Assembly (NCBI RefSeq): GCF_020559915.1
Contig: NZ_JAJCLZ010000005.1
Location: forward strand, 72,216-136,215
Source: Ruminococcus sp. 210702-SL.1.03
Lineage (GTDB): Bacteria; Bacillota; Clostridia; Oscillospirales; Ruminococcaceae
Length of the DNA: 64,000 bases
Direction of reading: 5' to 3'
Shown here: positions 32,487 through 41,043 of the stretch, one piece after another
How the letters are laid out: the number at the start of each line of letters is the position of its first letter
How positions within the stretch are numbered: the first letter of the stretch is position 1
Program-made: the position numbers and the translations under genes
The notes under the pieces: model-generated
Told to the model about the DNA's origin: nothing
Database searches by the model: none
The model's input: the letters and a program-made list of their open reading frames with translations, nothing else

Positions 32487-34301
32487 TTATCTGTGAGTAA
32501 AATAAACGGTGTAGACCTCGTCCACGATGTCGTAAAGCGGCTTGAACTCTATGTTCTTCTGCTGATTTTTGGTGCGGTAGCAGGTCTGCTTCCAAGGGAA
32601 AGTGCCGTAGGTGTGCTCGGAAAGCGGCGCGAAGATTTCTTCGGGTCTGGAAATATCACCGCTGATTCCACAATCGCTGTCGGTAATACCTGCGAGCACT
32701 ATCGGGCCGTCCACCGCGGCGCAAAGCTCGGGGGAATCGGACAGGGTCTGCATATTTATCTTGCTCGGGAAGAACACCTTTATCTCGTCGCTGCCCCACT
32801 CGCGGCGCAGGATCATAAAGCCGCCGCGTATCTCGGGCTGAACGCTCTCGCCGTTTACGGAAAGCTTCACCTCGCCGCTTACCCAGCAGGGCAGGCGCAG
32901 AGCAAGCTCAAAATCGGCGGGTTTATCGGTATTTACGTTGAATTTCAGCGCCCAGCGATTCATTCTGCCGTCGTCGCGCTCGTCGAAAAACGCCTGATCG
33001 TTGTAATATTTCATATCGCTCGTCTGCTCAAAGTGCACCTTAGCGCCCGCCAGCTCGAAATCAGCCTGCGAGGAGATGTACTGCGCAACGCTGAGCCTAT
33101 TCATTTCCTCGTCGATGAAGTAGATGAGGTCGGGGTAGATGGTCTGCGCCTGCACCATAGTGCCATGGCAGCACCAGAAATCGTGAGTTTTGCTGCCCCA
33201 CTTCTTCTTGCTGCCCGCTTTGAGCGGCAGGAAGTAGGTCGGCGTGCCCGTGTAGGGGTTCTGCTGCGCGAGGAAGCCGTTGTAAAGGCAAAGCTCGATG
33301 TAATCGGCATACTTAGCCTCGCCCGTTACGCGGTAGAGGAAGTCGGCGGTGCGCACCATATTATAAACGGTGCAGAACTCCTGATCGGTAGCGCTGAGGA
33401 ACTCTGCCTGACGGTATGGGGGCACCCAAAACTCGCCCGCGTTCGCGCCGCCCGTGCAGTACATTCCGCGCTTTTCTACCGCGCTCTGCCAAAAAAGCTT
33501 CACGCGCGTGAGCCACTTTTCGTCGCCGGTAACTTCGTAAAGCTTAGCCGCGCCGTGCGAAAGGGGTATCGAAGCGTTCGCGTGGCAGTTGGTGAGGGGG
33601 TCGCCGCCCTTTTCGAGGTCGGTGAACATACCCGCGCCGCTGTATTTTTCGGCAAGCTTGAGGTACTTTTCATCGCGGGTAAGCTCGTAAGCGCGCGCCC
33701 AAGCCTCGAGCATACCGCCAGACTCGCCCTTGCAGACGGCGTAGGGGGAAACCTTTTCCGTTTCGGCTATCCACTCGGTGTACCAGTCGGCGAGGTTTGA
33801 GAGCACCTCGAGAGCCTGCTCGCTGCCCGCGTCGGCGTAAGCGTCGGCAAGGCCCATTATCGTCTTATGCATAACGTACTGCGGCGACCAAACGTGATCG
33901 CCCGTTATCATCTTATTGAAATATTTTTCTGGGATAGAGCCTGCCCATTTGCCGCCGTTGAGTTTCTGGCAGCGTGCCAGCTCGGCAATCATAAAATCGA
34001 GCTTAGATTTCAGCGCGGCGTCGCCCTCGGAAGCGAATATCGCGGCTGCGGCGCTGAGCCAGTGACCGAGAAAATGTCCGCGAAGCTGGCAGGTAGGCGC
34101 TTCCCAGCCCCAGTGCAGCTTAGCAGAAGAGGGGTCTTCCAACACCTGAAGCCCCGGCATTACAACGCCCGCTTCGAGATAAAAATTCTGCAAAAGGCAC
34201 TGCGTTTCAAGCTCGGATATGTAACCACGCTCGGTTTCCATGCGCTCGCGGAAAAGTCCGGGCAGCAGCTTTACATTTTTCTTTCCAACTGACTTCAGCA
34301 T
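32487..34301 (-). CDS. GH127/DUF1680-type glycoside hydrolase (beta-L-arabinofuranosidase-like)
   Basis: Cytoplasmic glycosidase of 604 aa; no signal peptide. The (α/α)6 barrel family signatures include GHFLGHWLSAAA and, most tellingly, the zinc-thiolate site: QEFCTVYNM gives the Glu-x-Cys pair and HDFWCCHGT gives the Cys-Cys pair, one of which is the catalytic nucleophile in the bifidobacterial enzyme HypBA1. A C-terminal β domain follows from about residue 410. The enzyme would release L-arabinofuranose from plant oligosaccharides taken up by the cell, which fits a fibre-degrading gut organism. AUG with CGGAGGG upstream. Related families (GH146) share the motif, so substrate specificity is uncertain. 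Confidence 0.87.
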   Translation of the reverse strand: MLKSVGKKNVKLLPGLFRERMETERGYISELETQCLLQNFYLEAGVVMPGLQVLEDPSSAKLHWGWEAPTCQLRGHFLGHWLSAAAAIFASEGDAALKSKLDFMIAELARCQKLNGGKWAGSIPEKYFNKMITGDHVWSPQYVMHKTIMGLADAYADAGSEQALEVLSNLADWYTEWIAETEKVSPYAVCKGESGGMLEAWARAYELTRDEKYLKLAEKYSGAGMFTDLEKGGDPLTNCHANASIPLSHGAAKLYEVTGDEKWLTRVKLFWQSAVEKRGMYCTGGANAGEFWVPPYRQAEFLSATDQEFCTVYNMVRTADFLYRVTGEAKYADYIELCLYNGFLAQQNPYTGTPTYFLPLKAGSKKKWGSKTHDFWCCHGTMVQAQTIYPDLIYFIDEEMNRLSVAQYISSQADFELAGAKVHFEQTSDMKYYNDQAFFDERDDGRMNRWALKFNVNTDKPADFELALRLPCWVSGEVKLSVNGESVQPEIRGGFMILRREWGSDEIKVFFPSKINMQTLSDSPELCAAVDGPIVLAGITDSDCGISGDISRPEEIFAPLSEHTYGTFPWKQTCYRTKNQQKNIEFKPLYDIVDEVYTVYFTHR

Positions 34302-34389
34302 AATAAAACCCTCCGTATCGTTTGATCGTGTATCACATTATACCACAAATAAGCGCATTTGTCGGTAGACTATTCCGCAGAACTAGTAG

Positions 34390-34539
34390 ACTAATCGCAT
34401 ATCATATCCGACGGGCGCGGTATCGGGCGCTTTCGGCGACGACCTCAGAAAAGGCATACTCGCCGCGATAATTTCCCCTATACTGCTGCTCGTCGGGCTG
34501 TTTTTCTGCCGCAAAAGCGGACGCACATCGCGCAACTGA
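34390..34539 (+). pseudogene. 3' remnant of a membrane protein gene
   Basis: Plus-strand frame 34390–34539 is open after a TAG at 34387 and encodes a believable C terminus: GAFGDDLRKGILAAIISPIL, then LLVGLFFC and a basic RKSGRTSRN end. There is no start codon with a ribosome site and no N-terminal portion, so it appears to be the leftover end of a deleted gene, still followed by an intrinsic terminator on its own strand. What it belonged to is unknown. Confidence 0.45.
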
Positions 34540-34550
34540 ATAAAAATCAA

Positions 34551-34588
34551 AAGCTGTACGGATTTTAGTCATCCATACAGCTTTTTTT
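34551..34588. terminator. Bidirectional intrinsic terminator
   Basis: AAGCTGTACGGA pairs with TCCATACAGCTT around ATTTTAGTCA, with T runs on the plus strand and AAAA on the other side giving T on the minus strand. It ends the zinc-ribbon/SH3 operon (minus) and the remnant gene (plus). Confidence 0.75.
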
Positions 34589-35451
34589 CAATAGTAATAA
34601 TCTAAATATATCTTGTAACCGCTCTTGCCGGGGTCGCCCCTGTACGTTTTTATCCAGCCGAACTGGCCGTCTTTGTAAGTGTACAGCCAGCGGTCGTCAT
34701 TGCGTTTTTCGCCATATATCGTCAGCTTTTCGCCCTTGTTGATGTAGATCTTGCTGGTGGAGTTTTCGTTAGGCTCGTTTCTCAGCATAAGCTCGTTCAC
34801 GCGGCTGACGACTTCGTATCGCTCAGATGAATGAAGAGCGATCTGAGGTTCAGTTACATTGGCTACTTTCTGCACCGTATCTTTGAGCAGCTCCGCCCTG
34901 CACCAGCCGTACTCACTGCCGTACTGAGTATATATCCACCTGACGTTGTCCGTATGCTCCTCGGCGTAGACCGTCAGCATTGCCCCCGGCGAAACATCGC
35001 ATATCAGCGTGTACTGCTCGCTCGGACCTTTGCGCATCTGCACGAGCGTACCGTCGCTCGGCGCGAAAAGGCAGCCGCTCTCCGCCATTACCGCAGGCGC
35101 GTAAGGCGTGTCGATCTTTTCATCTGAGCTGTTTTCGGCAGTCTGTTCGGTCTGCTCGGTCTGCTCGGTCTGTGCGTCGGCGTCAACAGCCGCAGCGCTC
35201 GACACCGCCGAATTTTGGTATACGTCAGCTTCGCTCTCGCCGCCGTTCGCTCCGCGCTTCACAACTATCGCGACCACCAGCGCCGCCATACATATACAGC
35301 AGACCGAGCATATCAGCGCGGGCAGGAGTATCTTGAACCTGCTGACGTCCGCGCCCTGATTTTTGGGCGGCTGTTTTTGACCGCAGTATATACAAAAATC
35401 CGAGCCATCGGGCAGGGGGTTCCCGCAATATTTACACTTCATTTCCATCAC
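34588..35451 (-). CDS. Zinc-ribbon, membrane-anchored SH3-type protein
   Basis: Signal-transduction-like envelope protein of 287 aa. A short N-terminal zinc ribbon (CKYCGNPLPDGSDFCIYCG) is cytoplasmic; one membrane helix follows (LLPALICSVCCICMAALVV, about 41–62); then an acidic Thr/Gln/Glu linker (QTEQTEQTEQT) and two bacterial SH3-type repeats outside (LVQMRKGPSEQY ... GSEYGWCRAELL; ELMLRNEPNENS ... DGQFGWIKTYRG). The start is GUG 35451 with GGAG nine bases upstream, close behind the stop of the preceding paralogue; AUG at 35448 is possible. Second gene of a pair. Binding target (wall or protein) unknown. Confidence 0.82.
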   Translation of the reverse strand: MMEMKCKYCGNPLPDGSDFCIYCGQKQPPKNQGADVSRFKILLPALICSVCCICMAALVVAIVVKRGANGGESEADVYQNSAVSSAAAVDADAQTEQTEQTEQTAENSSDEKIDTPYAPAVMAESGCLFAPSDGTLVQMRKGPSEQYTLICDVSPGAMLTVYAEEHTDNVRWIYTQYGSEYGWCRAELLKDTVQKVANVTEPQIALHSSERYEVVSRVNELMLRNEPNENSTSKIYINKGEKLTIYGEKRNDDRWLYTYKDGQFGWIKTYRGDPGKSGYKIYLDYYY

Positions 35452-37023
35452 TCACTTCAACTCCGCCCCGCCCCACTCAACAGCGGCAAAGCCTTTGCGC
35501 TCGAACCCGCTGAGCTTCTGCTCGGGAATGTCTATCTTCTCCTCAAGCGGGCGGTATGTCATGAACACGCGCAGCAGGCTGTCGGGCTTCGGGGATATAT
35601 CTAGTTCGTAATTATCGGTGTAGATGTCGCTTTGGAACGCTATCTGATTATACTTATTGTGCTCCATTCGCGGCAGCCAGTATACTATGAATTCGTTGCG
35701 CTCGTCCTCGTTAAGACCCAGTATTTCAAGCTTTTCGCGCAGGAATTTTTCGGTATCTTCGCCCTTTACAACAAAGCCCTGCGACATATCATAATGTGCA
35801 CGGTCGTTCACGCTGTCCCAGAAAAGATAGTGATAATTTCCGCCGTCAGCTTTGTTGACTAGCTTGCCGTCGGGGTAGGCGGTAACGTTCCAGCCGTTGC
35901 CATATGCGGGGTATGTTGTCGAGATCTCGGCATTTTTCGCAGTAAGCTTTACGGAAACATCGGTCGGGCGCTGGGGGTAGAGGTAGATGACGGGTTTCGC
36001 CGCGCCGCCCTCATATTGAACGTAAGCTTTGTAGTCCGAACTGTCGTATTCACCCCTGTATGCCATTATCCAGCCGCGCTGACCATTATACTCGGTGTAT
36101 ATCCATTTGCCGTTATCGTCGTCGTTGTAGCCGTACTCCTCCATCGCCGTGCCGCTGTCGATGCTGTCCATCGCGGCGTAGCTCTTGTCGGGGCCTTTGC
36201 GCAGGGTCAGATCATTAACGACCACTGTAAAATGCGGGTGATAGTCATCTTCAATGTAGTTATCCGGCTCGACTATATCGTACTCTATCGGCAGACTGTA
36301 CGAAAGATATTTTTCCGTGCACCAGCCATACACGCCGTTGTACTCGACATACGCCCACGTTTCGCCGTCGCCGCTGCGCTCGGCATAAACAGCTAGTTCG
36401 TAACGGCGAGGTATCTCAGTTTTGTAAGCATATTTATATCCCGGCCCGATGCGCATAGTCAGCGGGTCTTTCTTGGTCGCGACATACATAGTTCCGACGT
36501 AGCTCGTGCTGTCGGGGGTTACCGGTATCTTATATTTATCCTGCGTAGTAGTGGTGGCGGGCTTGGTCTGCGGAGCGGTAGTCTGCGCAGTGGTTTTCTC
36601 CTCGGTCTGCTCCGTCTGCGGCTGTTCGGTTTGATCGGTCTGTGTCGATTGCTCGGTTTGAGCGGCTGCGGCTGTCTGGGTCTGCGGGGCGCTGTTTTCA
36701 TCGGCGCTGTCCGTTTTTACACTGCCGCGGGTCAGCACTATCGCCGCGACCATCGCCGCCATGCACACGCAGCACACCGAGCATATCACCGCGGGTATCA
36801 GAAACCGAAAGCGCTTCGGCGAAGCGGGCGGCTCGGGCGGAGCGTAAATATCGCCGTTTATCGTGCCGTACTGCTCATATTGTTCCGGCTGTTCATATTG
36901 GTCATACCGGTCGTACTGATACTGCTGCTCAGGCTCATCTGCGCCGCGCGATAATTTGTTACCGCAGGCGGGACAAAACGCCGAATCATTCGGCAGTTCT
37001 TTTCCACATTTCGGGCAAAACAT
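35452..37023 (-). CDS. Zinc-ribbon, membrane-anchored SH3 protein with extra C-terminal domain
   Basis: Larger paralogue of the downstream gene, 523 aa. Order: zinc ribbon (CPKCGKELPNDSAFCPACG), a Tyr/Gln/Glu-rich spacer (YQYDRYDQYEQPEQYEQY), one helix (LIPAVICSVCCVCMAAMV), a Gln/Thr-rich linker, two SH3-type repeats (DPLTMRIGPGYKYA ... GVYGWCTEKYL; LTLRKGPDKSYAAM ... GQRGWIMAYRG) and a C-terminal domain of about 190 residues beginning KPVIYLYPQRPTDVSVKL. That last domain recurs in secreted clostridial proteins and is uncharacterised. I start at AUG 37023, with GAAAGAGTG upstream, not the more distant AUG at 37062. Promoter at 37099–37127. Confidence 0.82.
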   Translation of the reverse strand: MFCPKCGKELPNDSAFCPACGNKLSRGADEPEQQYQYDRYDQYEQPEQYEQYGTINGDIYAPPEPPASPKRFRFLIPAVICSVCCVCMAAMVAAIVLTRGSVKTDSADENSAPQTQTAAAAQTEQSTQTDQTEQPQTEQTEEKTTAQTTAPQTKPATTTTQDKYKIPVTPDSTSYVGTMYVATKKDPLTMRIGPGYKYAYKTEIPRRYELAVYAERSGDGETWAYVEYNGVYGWCTEKYLSYSLPIEYDIVEPDNYIEDDYHPHFTVVVNDLTLRKGPDKSYAAMDSIDSGTAMEEYGYNDDDNGKWIYTEYNGQRGWIMAYRGEYDSSDYKAYVQYEGGAAKPVIYLYPQRPTDVSVKLTAKNAEISTTYPAYGNGWNVTAYPDGKLVNKADGGNYHYLFWDSVNDRAHYDMSQGFVVKGEDTEKFLREKLEILGLNEDERNEFIVYWLPRMEHNKYNQIAFQSDIYTDNYELDISPKPDSLLRVFMTYRPLEEKIDIPEQKLSGFERKGFAAVEWGGAELK

Positions 37024-37098
37024 ATATATCACTCTTTCTATAATTCCTGTATTTTTTAACAAACGTTATACGCTATACCTTTATAATACCTTTATAAT

Positions 37099-37127
37099 AT
37101 AATAGCACATACGCGCCGCCGTGTCAA
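37099..37127 (-). promoter_or_regulatory. Promoter of the zinc-ribbon/SH3 operon
   Basis: Minus strand TTGACA (37122–37127), 17-nt spacer, TATTAT (37099–37104). A tandem TTTATAATACC repeat lies just downstream. Confidence 0.7.
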
Positions 37128-37142
37128 CATTATTTTCCGACT

Positions 37143-37172
37143 AAAAAAAAGCGCGACCTGCTGCGGACGCAC
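37143..37172 (-). terminator. Intrinsic terminator after the DUF3592-like gene
   Basis: Minus strand GGTGCGTCC and GGTCGCGC form an imperfect stem around GCAGCA, followed by eight T. Confidence 0.6.
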
Positions 37173-37181
37173 CTTTTTGTT

Positions 37182-37823
37182 TCATATTTCTATAATATCC
37201 GCTACCGCCTTGCCGTTTTTCTTCAAGCAGTAGACTATGTGGAATTTGTCGCCGATAACGGGGCGGCTTTTTTTGACGAAAAATTTTCCCGTATGTTCGC
37301 CGCCGCGGGAATCGTTATAGCGCATCTTACATTCATATGCGAACTGGTCTATCTGCTTCACGCTGACCACCTCGGCGAGCGCGGGCTTACCGTTTTTGGT
37401 AAGCATACGGTTGACTATCGAATCGTGATGACCCATGAAAAATACCACAAATCCCGAGATCCAAAGCGCTGTCATTATCACCGCGGAAACGGCTATCAGC
37501 GAATTTGAAGGCGGGCAGTAGACCTTTTCGGGGTAGGAATCTGTAACGAGCGCCGTAAAGCTCTCACCCTTTGAAGTGCGGCGGTTCATAGTCGCCTCAG
37601 CCAGTATTTCCTCGCCTGTATCATCTGTATAAACGGCGTGCACGAGCTGCTTTCCCTTTTTATGCTCCTCCACCGATACCACACGGCACTGCACTTCAGT
37701 ACCATTACGCAGGTAGTTCATAGCGGAAGAAACGCTTTTCACACAAAGCCACGGAATGAAAATTATCATAGCGAGGCCGATGAGCGAAAGCATCAAAGCG
37801 CGCACCCCATTGCCCTTCTGCAT
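37182..37823 (-). CDS. DUF3592-like membrane protein
   Basis: Two-helix membrane protein of 213 aa. A first helix (VRALMLSLIGLAMIIFIPWL) leads into a β-rich domain (VQCRVVSVEEHKKGKQLVHA ... VYTDDTGEEILA ... YPEKVYCPP), a second helix (SLIAVSAVIMTALWISGFVV) leads into a similar β domain (ALAEVVSVKQI ... GKFFVKKSRPVIGDKFHIVY). The repeated 'V-x-G/E-V-V-S-V ... Y' pattern is that of DUF3592 proteins, whose function is unknown. AUG with AAGGGGG upstream, own promoter and terminator. Confidence 0.75.
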   Translation of the reverse strand: MQKGNGVRALMLSLIGLAMIIFIPWLCVKSVSSAMNYLRNGTEVQCRVVSVEEHKKGKQLVHAVYTDDTGEEILAEATMNRRTSKGESFTALVTDSYPEKVYCPPSNSLIAVSAVIMTALWISGFVVFFMGHHDSIVNRMLTKNGKPALAEVVSVKQIDQFAYECKMRYNDSRGGEHTGKFFVKKSRPVIGDKFHIVYCLKKNGKAVADIIEI

Positions 37824-37871
37824 ATATATCCCCCTTTTTACGAGCGCTTTTGCCAGCGTTCGACAAGATAT

Positions 37872-37900
37872 ATTATAGCACAGATATTACGAGATGTCAA
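37872..37900 (-). promoter_or_regulatory. Promoter of the DUF3592-like gene
   Basis: Minus strand TTGACA (37895–37900), 17-nt spacer, TATAAT (37872–37877). The remaining 37901–38055 is AT-rich and holds nothing I can name. Confidence 0.75.
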
Positions 37901-38055
37901 TGATTTTTTGTACAAATAATTAAAAAAGACCGACTTGGCAATTTATTAACCCTTGGGCAAAATGTCAATATTTTTATATAATTGGATAATCTAACGATAT
38001 ACCTATACTCTAAAATTTATGCAAGCAATATATTCAAAGATATATATTACCGTGC

Positions 38056-39021
38056 TCATTTACGCATCATCTCGCACCCCGTAAAATAATGCAGAAGTAT
38101 CTCCTCGCAGCCGCTTCCCTGCTTCGCCATTTCGTTCGCGCCGTGCTGACTCATGCCTACCAAATGCCCGCAGCCCAGCGCGCGGCAGGTGAATTCCCCG
38201 TCGGCATATTCTACCTCTATGTGCTGCGATGGCAGGTCGAGCAGCGCGCATATCCGCGACGCTTCGCATATCTCGCCGCCCACGCGCATTTTCAGCACCG
38301 TGCCGCCCGGAGAACGCTCCGCCGCAGTCAGCCAGCCCTCAGGCTCGCCGCTAAGGTCGCAGTCGGTGAACTCCGCCGTCAGCAGCCTTTTCATCTCCGC
38401 TTCGCTGTAATCCCGCACCGTTTCGCACTCCTCAAGCTCGGCGTCCCACTCGCTATCGACCGATGTCAGATACGGTATCTCCTCGCCCCACATCACCTGC
38501 GCCGACTCGGTCTTGCCGTAGGATATGCCGTGAAACGCTACCAATATCGGCTCGCCCTGCCAGCTGAGCGTGAGCGGTTCGGCATATTCAGCCGCAGCGG
38601 TTATCTTTTTCAATGCCGCACCGTAACCGTCGCCGTAGACCTCCCGCGCCTGATCTTCCGTGAAAAACGCCTGATAGCGGCTGCCGTCATCGCTCATATG
38701 TGCGCCGCGCAGATCCGCCGCAGGCTCGGCGCTCTCGGCAAGTATACGCCGCCGCGCATATGTAGAAGCCAGCACCGCCTGCGCTTTCAGCGCCTCGTCC
38801 TCAAAATCGGCAGGCATCTGCGCAAATACCGCGCCTATTATGTAATCCTTCATGCTGTACTCAGCCACCCTGCCCGTTTCCTCACAGAGTATCTTCACAG
38901 TTTCGTAACCTTGCAAACCGCCCGCGGCAGCTTTTTCCGACTCGCGCCGCGCATATCCAACGCAGGGTATCAGCAGCAGCAGCACTGCAAAAACTGCAAT
39001 AAGCTGTAAGTAATCTTTCAT
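38056..39021 (-). CDS. SpoIID/LytB-domain protein
   Basis: Cell-wall enzyme-like protein related to SpoIID, a lytic transglycosylase that remodels peptidoglycan during engulfment. A hydrophobic N-terminal anchor (YLQLIAVFAVLLLLIPCVGY, about 4–23) is followed by the SpoIID domain: EYSMKDYIIGAVFAQMPADF, EALKAQAVLASTYARRRI, then LVAFHGISYGKTESA and the C-terminal GCGHLVGMSQHGANEMAKQG. The catalytic Glu candidate is in the ...VFAQMPADF region, which reads Gln where many members have Glu-Met, so activity should be checked. AUG 39021 is chosen with AAGGACG upstream. 321 aa. No other sporulation gene lies beside it. Confidence 0.88.
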   Translation of the reverse strand: MKDYLQLIAVFAVLLLLIPCVGYARRESEKAAAGGLQGYETVKILCEETGRVAEYSMKDYIIGAVFAQMPADFEDEALKAQAVLASTYARRRILAESAEPAADLRGAHMSDDGSRYQAFFTEDQAREVYGDGYGAALKKITAAAEYAEPLTLSWQGEPILVAFHGISYGKTESAQVMWGEEIPYLTSVDSEWDAELEECETVRDYSEAEMKRLLTAEFTDCDLSGEPEGWLTAAERSPGGTVLKMRVGGEICEASRICALLDLPSQHIEVEYADGEFTCRALGCGHLVGMSQHGANEMAKQGSGCEEILLHYFTGCEMMRK

Positions 39022-39144
39022 AAATATCGTCCTTTCTTTTGCTTCAGGGTGTGAAAATGAATAACTCTGCTCGATAAAATTCATATTTTCATCAAATAAA
39101 ACAAATTGCTTTTAGCCAAACGGCTATGTTTGTGCAAATCTAAC

Positions 39145-39173
39145 TTGACAAATCGGAAAAAATGTTGTAAAAT
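39145..39173 (+). promoter_or_regulatory. Promoter of the citrate synthase gene
   Basis: TTGACA (39145–39150), 17-nt spacer, TAAAAT (39168–39173). Confidence 0.7.
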
Positions 39174-39255
39174 ATTATTTATATAATTACGTGAGAATTA
39201 TTTGTATATTATTGCTGCGCATATTTTGGCGCGGAGAAAGCGAGATGATCTTTAT

Positions 39256-40602
39256 ATGTCAAACGAAACAGCGAGGAATATGCTTTACCAGCAATTTGTT
39301 GCCAATAACGCCATCGACCCTAAATACTACGATAAATATGTGGTAAAAAGAGGTCTGAGAAATTCCGACGGCACCGGCGTAATGGCTGGTCTTACCAACA
39401 TCTGTAACGTTCACGGATATGTAATAAACGAAGGCGAAAAATCTCCGATACCGGGCAAACTCGTATTCCGCGGATATGATATCAAAGATCTCGTAGAAAA
39501 CGCCGTAAAGGAAAACCGCTTTGCATATGAGGAAACGGTGTATCTGCTGCTGATGGGCAATCTGCCTACTCACGAAGAGCTTGCGGCTTTTACCGAGCTG
39601 ATGGACGAAAACCGCCAACTGCCGCCCAACTTCTTTGAAGATATGATACTCAAAGCGCCCTCGAGAAATATAATGAACAAGATGGGACGCGCCCTGCTCT
39701 CTTTATATTCATATGATGAAAACCCCGAAAACAGAAGTCCAGAATTTGAAATGGCTACCGCTATCTCGATAATCTCGAAGCTGCCTAATATAATGGTATC
39801 GGCATATCAGGTAAAGCGCAGAGTTTACGACGGTCAGAGCATGATAATGCACCCGCTGATAAAGGGGCAGTCTACCGCTGAGATGATACTTTCAGCCCTG
39901 CGCCCCGACCGCAAATTCACCGACGAGGAAGCCAAGCTGCTCGACATAGTGCTTATGCTGCACGCTGAGCACGGCGGCGGAAACAACTCTACTTTCACCT
40001 GCCGCGTACTTACATCTTCCGGCACCGACCCATACTCGGCATACTCGGCGGCTATCGGCTCGCTGAAAGGCCCGAAGCACGGCGGCGCTAACATCAAAGT
40101 TAACGAGATGTTCACCTGCGTAAAAGAACATGTGCGCAACTGGGATGACGAGGGCGAAGTTGCCGACTTCCTAAGAAAGATACTAAATAAAGAAGCTTTC
40201 GACCACACGGGTCTGATATACGGTATGGGCCACGCGGTATACACCCTTTCCGACCCCCGCGCCGTGATACTCAAGGCCAACGCCGAGAAGCTCGCGCACG
40301 GAACTGAGTTTGAGAAAGAGTTCCGCCTGCTGGAGTCCATCGAGCGCCTTACTCCCGAGCTTTTCGCTGAGAAGAAGGGCGATATAAAGGCTATGTGCGC
40401 GAACGTAGATATGTACTCGGGTCTGGTATACAGAATGCTGGGCATACCCGAAGACCTCTTCACGCCGCTCTTCGCCGTATCGCGTATGGCAGGCTGGTGC
40501 GCTCACCGCTTTGAAGAGCTTGTAACGGGCAAGAGAATAATCCGCCCCGCATACAAGGCTGTAATGAAAGAGCGCGAGTATATCCCGATAGACGAAAGAT
40601 AA
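39256..40602 (+). CDS. gltA: Citrate synthase
   Basis: Condenses acetyl-CoA and oxaloacetate to citrate, entry to the oxidative branch that supplies 2-oxoglutarate. Motifs: GYDIKDLVENAVKENRFAYE, the catalytic His region LDIVLMLHAEHGGGNNSTF, SLKGPKHGGAN, and GMGHAVYTLSDPRAVIL. At 448 aa it is about the length of bacterial type II enzymes. The start is put at AUG 39256 on homology (MSNETARNMLYQQF); the ribosome site is not obvious, and an in-frame UUG at 39202 would add 18 residues. No aconitase or isocitrate dehydrogenase gene is next to it. Single-gene transcript. Confidence 0.95.
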   Translation: MSNETARNMLYQQFVANNAIDPKYYDKYVVKRGLRNSDGTGVMAGLTNICNVHGYVINEGEKSPIPGKLVFRGYDIKDLVENAVKENRFAYEETVYLLLMGNLPTHEELAAFTELMDENRQLPPNFFEDMILKAPSRNIMNKMGRALLSLYSYDENPENRSPEFEMATAISIISKLPNIMVSAYQVKRRVYDGQSMIMHPLIKGQSTAEMILSALRPDRKFTDEEAKLLDIVLMLHAEHGGGNNSTFTCRVLTSSGTDPYSAYSAAIGSLKGPKHGGANIKVNEMFTCVKEHVRNWDDEGEVADFLRKILNKEAFDHTGLIYGMGHAVYTLSDPRAVILKANAEKLAHGTEFEKEFRLLESIERLTPELFAEKKGDIKAMCANVDMYSGLVYRMLGIPEDLFTPLFAVSRMAGWCAHRFEELVTGKRIIRPAYKAVMKEREYIPIDER

Positions 40603-40620
40603 CACATCATCATACTGATT

Positions 40621-40666
40621 ATAACGCTCCCTTTCGGCGAAATATGCCGAAGCGGGGCGTTTGTTT
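40621..40666 (+). terminator. Intrinsic terminator of citrate synthase
   Basis: AACGCTCCCTTTCGGC pairs with GCCGAAGCGGGGCGTT around GAAATAT, followed by TTGTTTT. Confidence 0.75.
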
Positions 40667-40699
40667 TAATATATGTGTACTGAGATATTTATATATTAA

Positions 40700-40869
40700 A
40701 GCAACACCGCACAACTATTGTGTTCGTATTGCGACGTCAGATTATTCGTCAGATTGTACTAAATGACGACGGCAAGCTGGCGCTTTCCAAGGAGTTTTGG
40801 TGCAATATGACGAGAAATATGCAAGCAAGACGTGCACAAAGCCGAAGGCGGTAGTTGTGCGGTGTTGCC
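40700..40869. mobile_element. MITE-like 170-bp element with 18-bp terminal inverted repeats
   Basis: AGCAACACCGCACAACTA (40700–40717) and its inverted copy TAGTTGTGCGGTGTTGCC (40852–40869) match at 17 of 18 positions. Direct TTAA duplications flank it exactly (40696–40699 and 40870–40873). The inside carries no gene. It is the plan of a non-autonomous element mobilised by a TTAA-targeting transposase. The 441-bp gap 40603–41043 holds this element, the citrate synthase terminator and the next promoter. Confidence 0.75.
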
Positions 40870-40909
40870 TTAAATATACCTGAAATATGCAGATATGCGG
40901 AAAATAATG

Positions 40910-40938
40910 TTGACATATCGGAAATAATATAGTATTAT
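40910..40938 (+). promoter_or_regulatory. Promoter of the GDSL hydrolase gene
   Basis: TTGACA (40910–40915), 17-nt spacer, TATTAT (40933–40938). It starts only about 40 bp from the MITE-like element. Confidence 0.65.
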
Positions 40939-41043
40939 ATATAATGGATATATCCGATGTACGCATATCGGCATATCATATATATCGCGGACATATATAT
41001 TTCAGGAAAATGCCCTGACAAAAAGACGGAGATGAACAGATAT

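Noticed and set aside
32493..33800. 435-codon plus-strand frame
   Set aside because: Antisense shadow of the GH127-type gene, whose motifs are unambiguous.
40742..40966. 74-codon minus-strand frame across the MITE-like element
   Set aside because: Runs through the terminal repeat and the next promoter, with no ribosome site.
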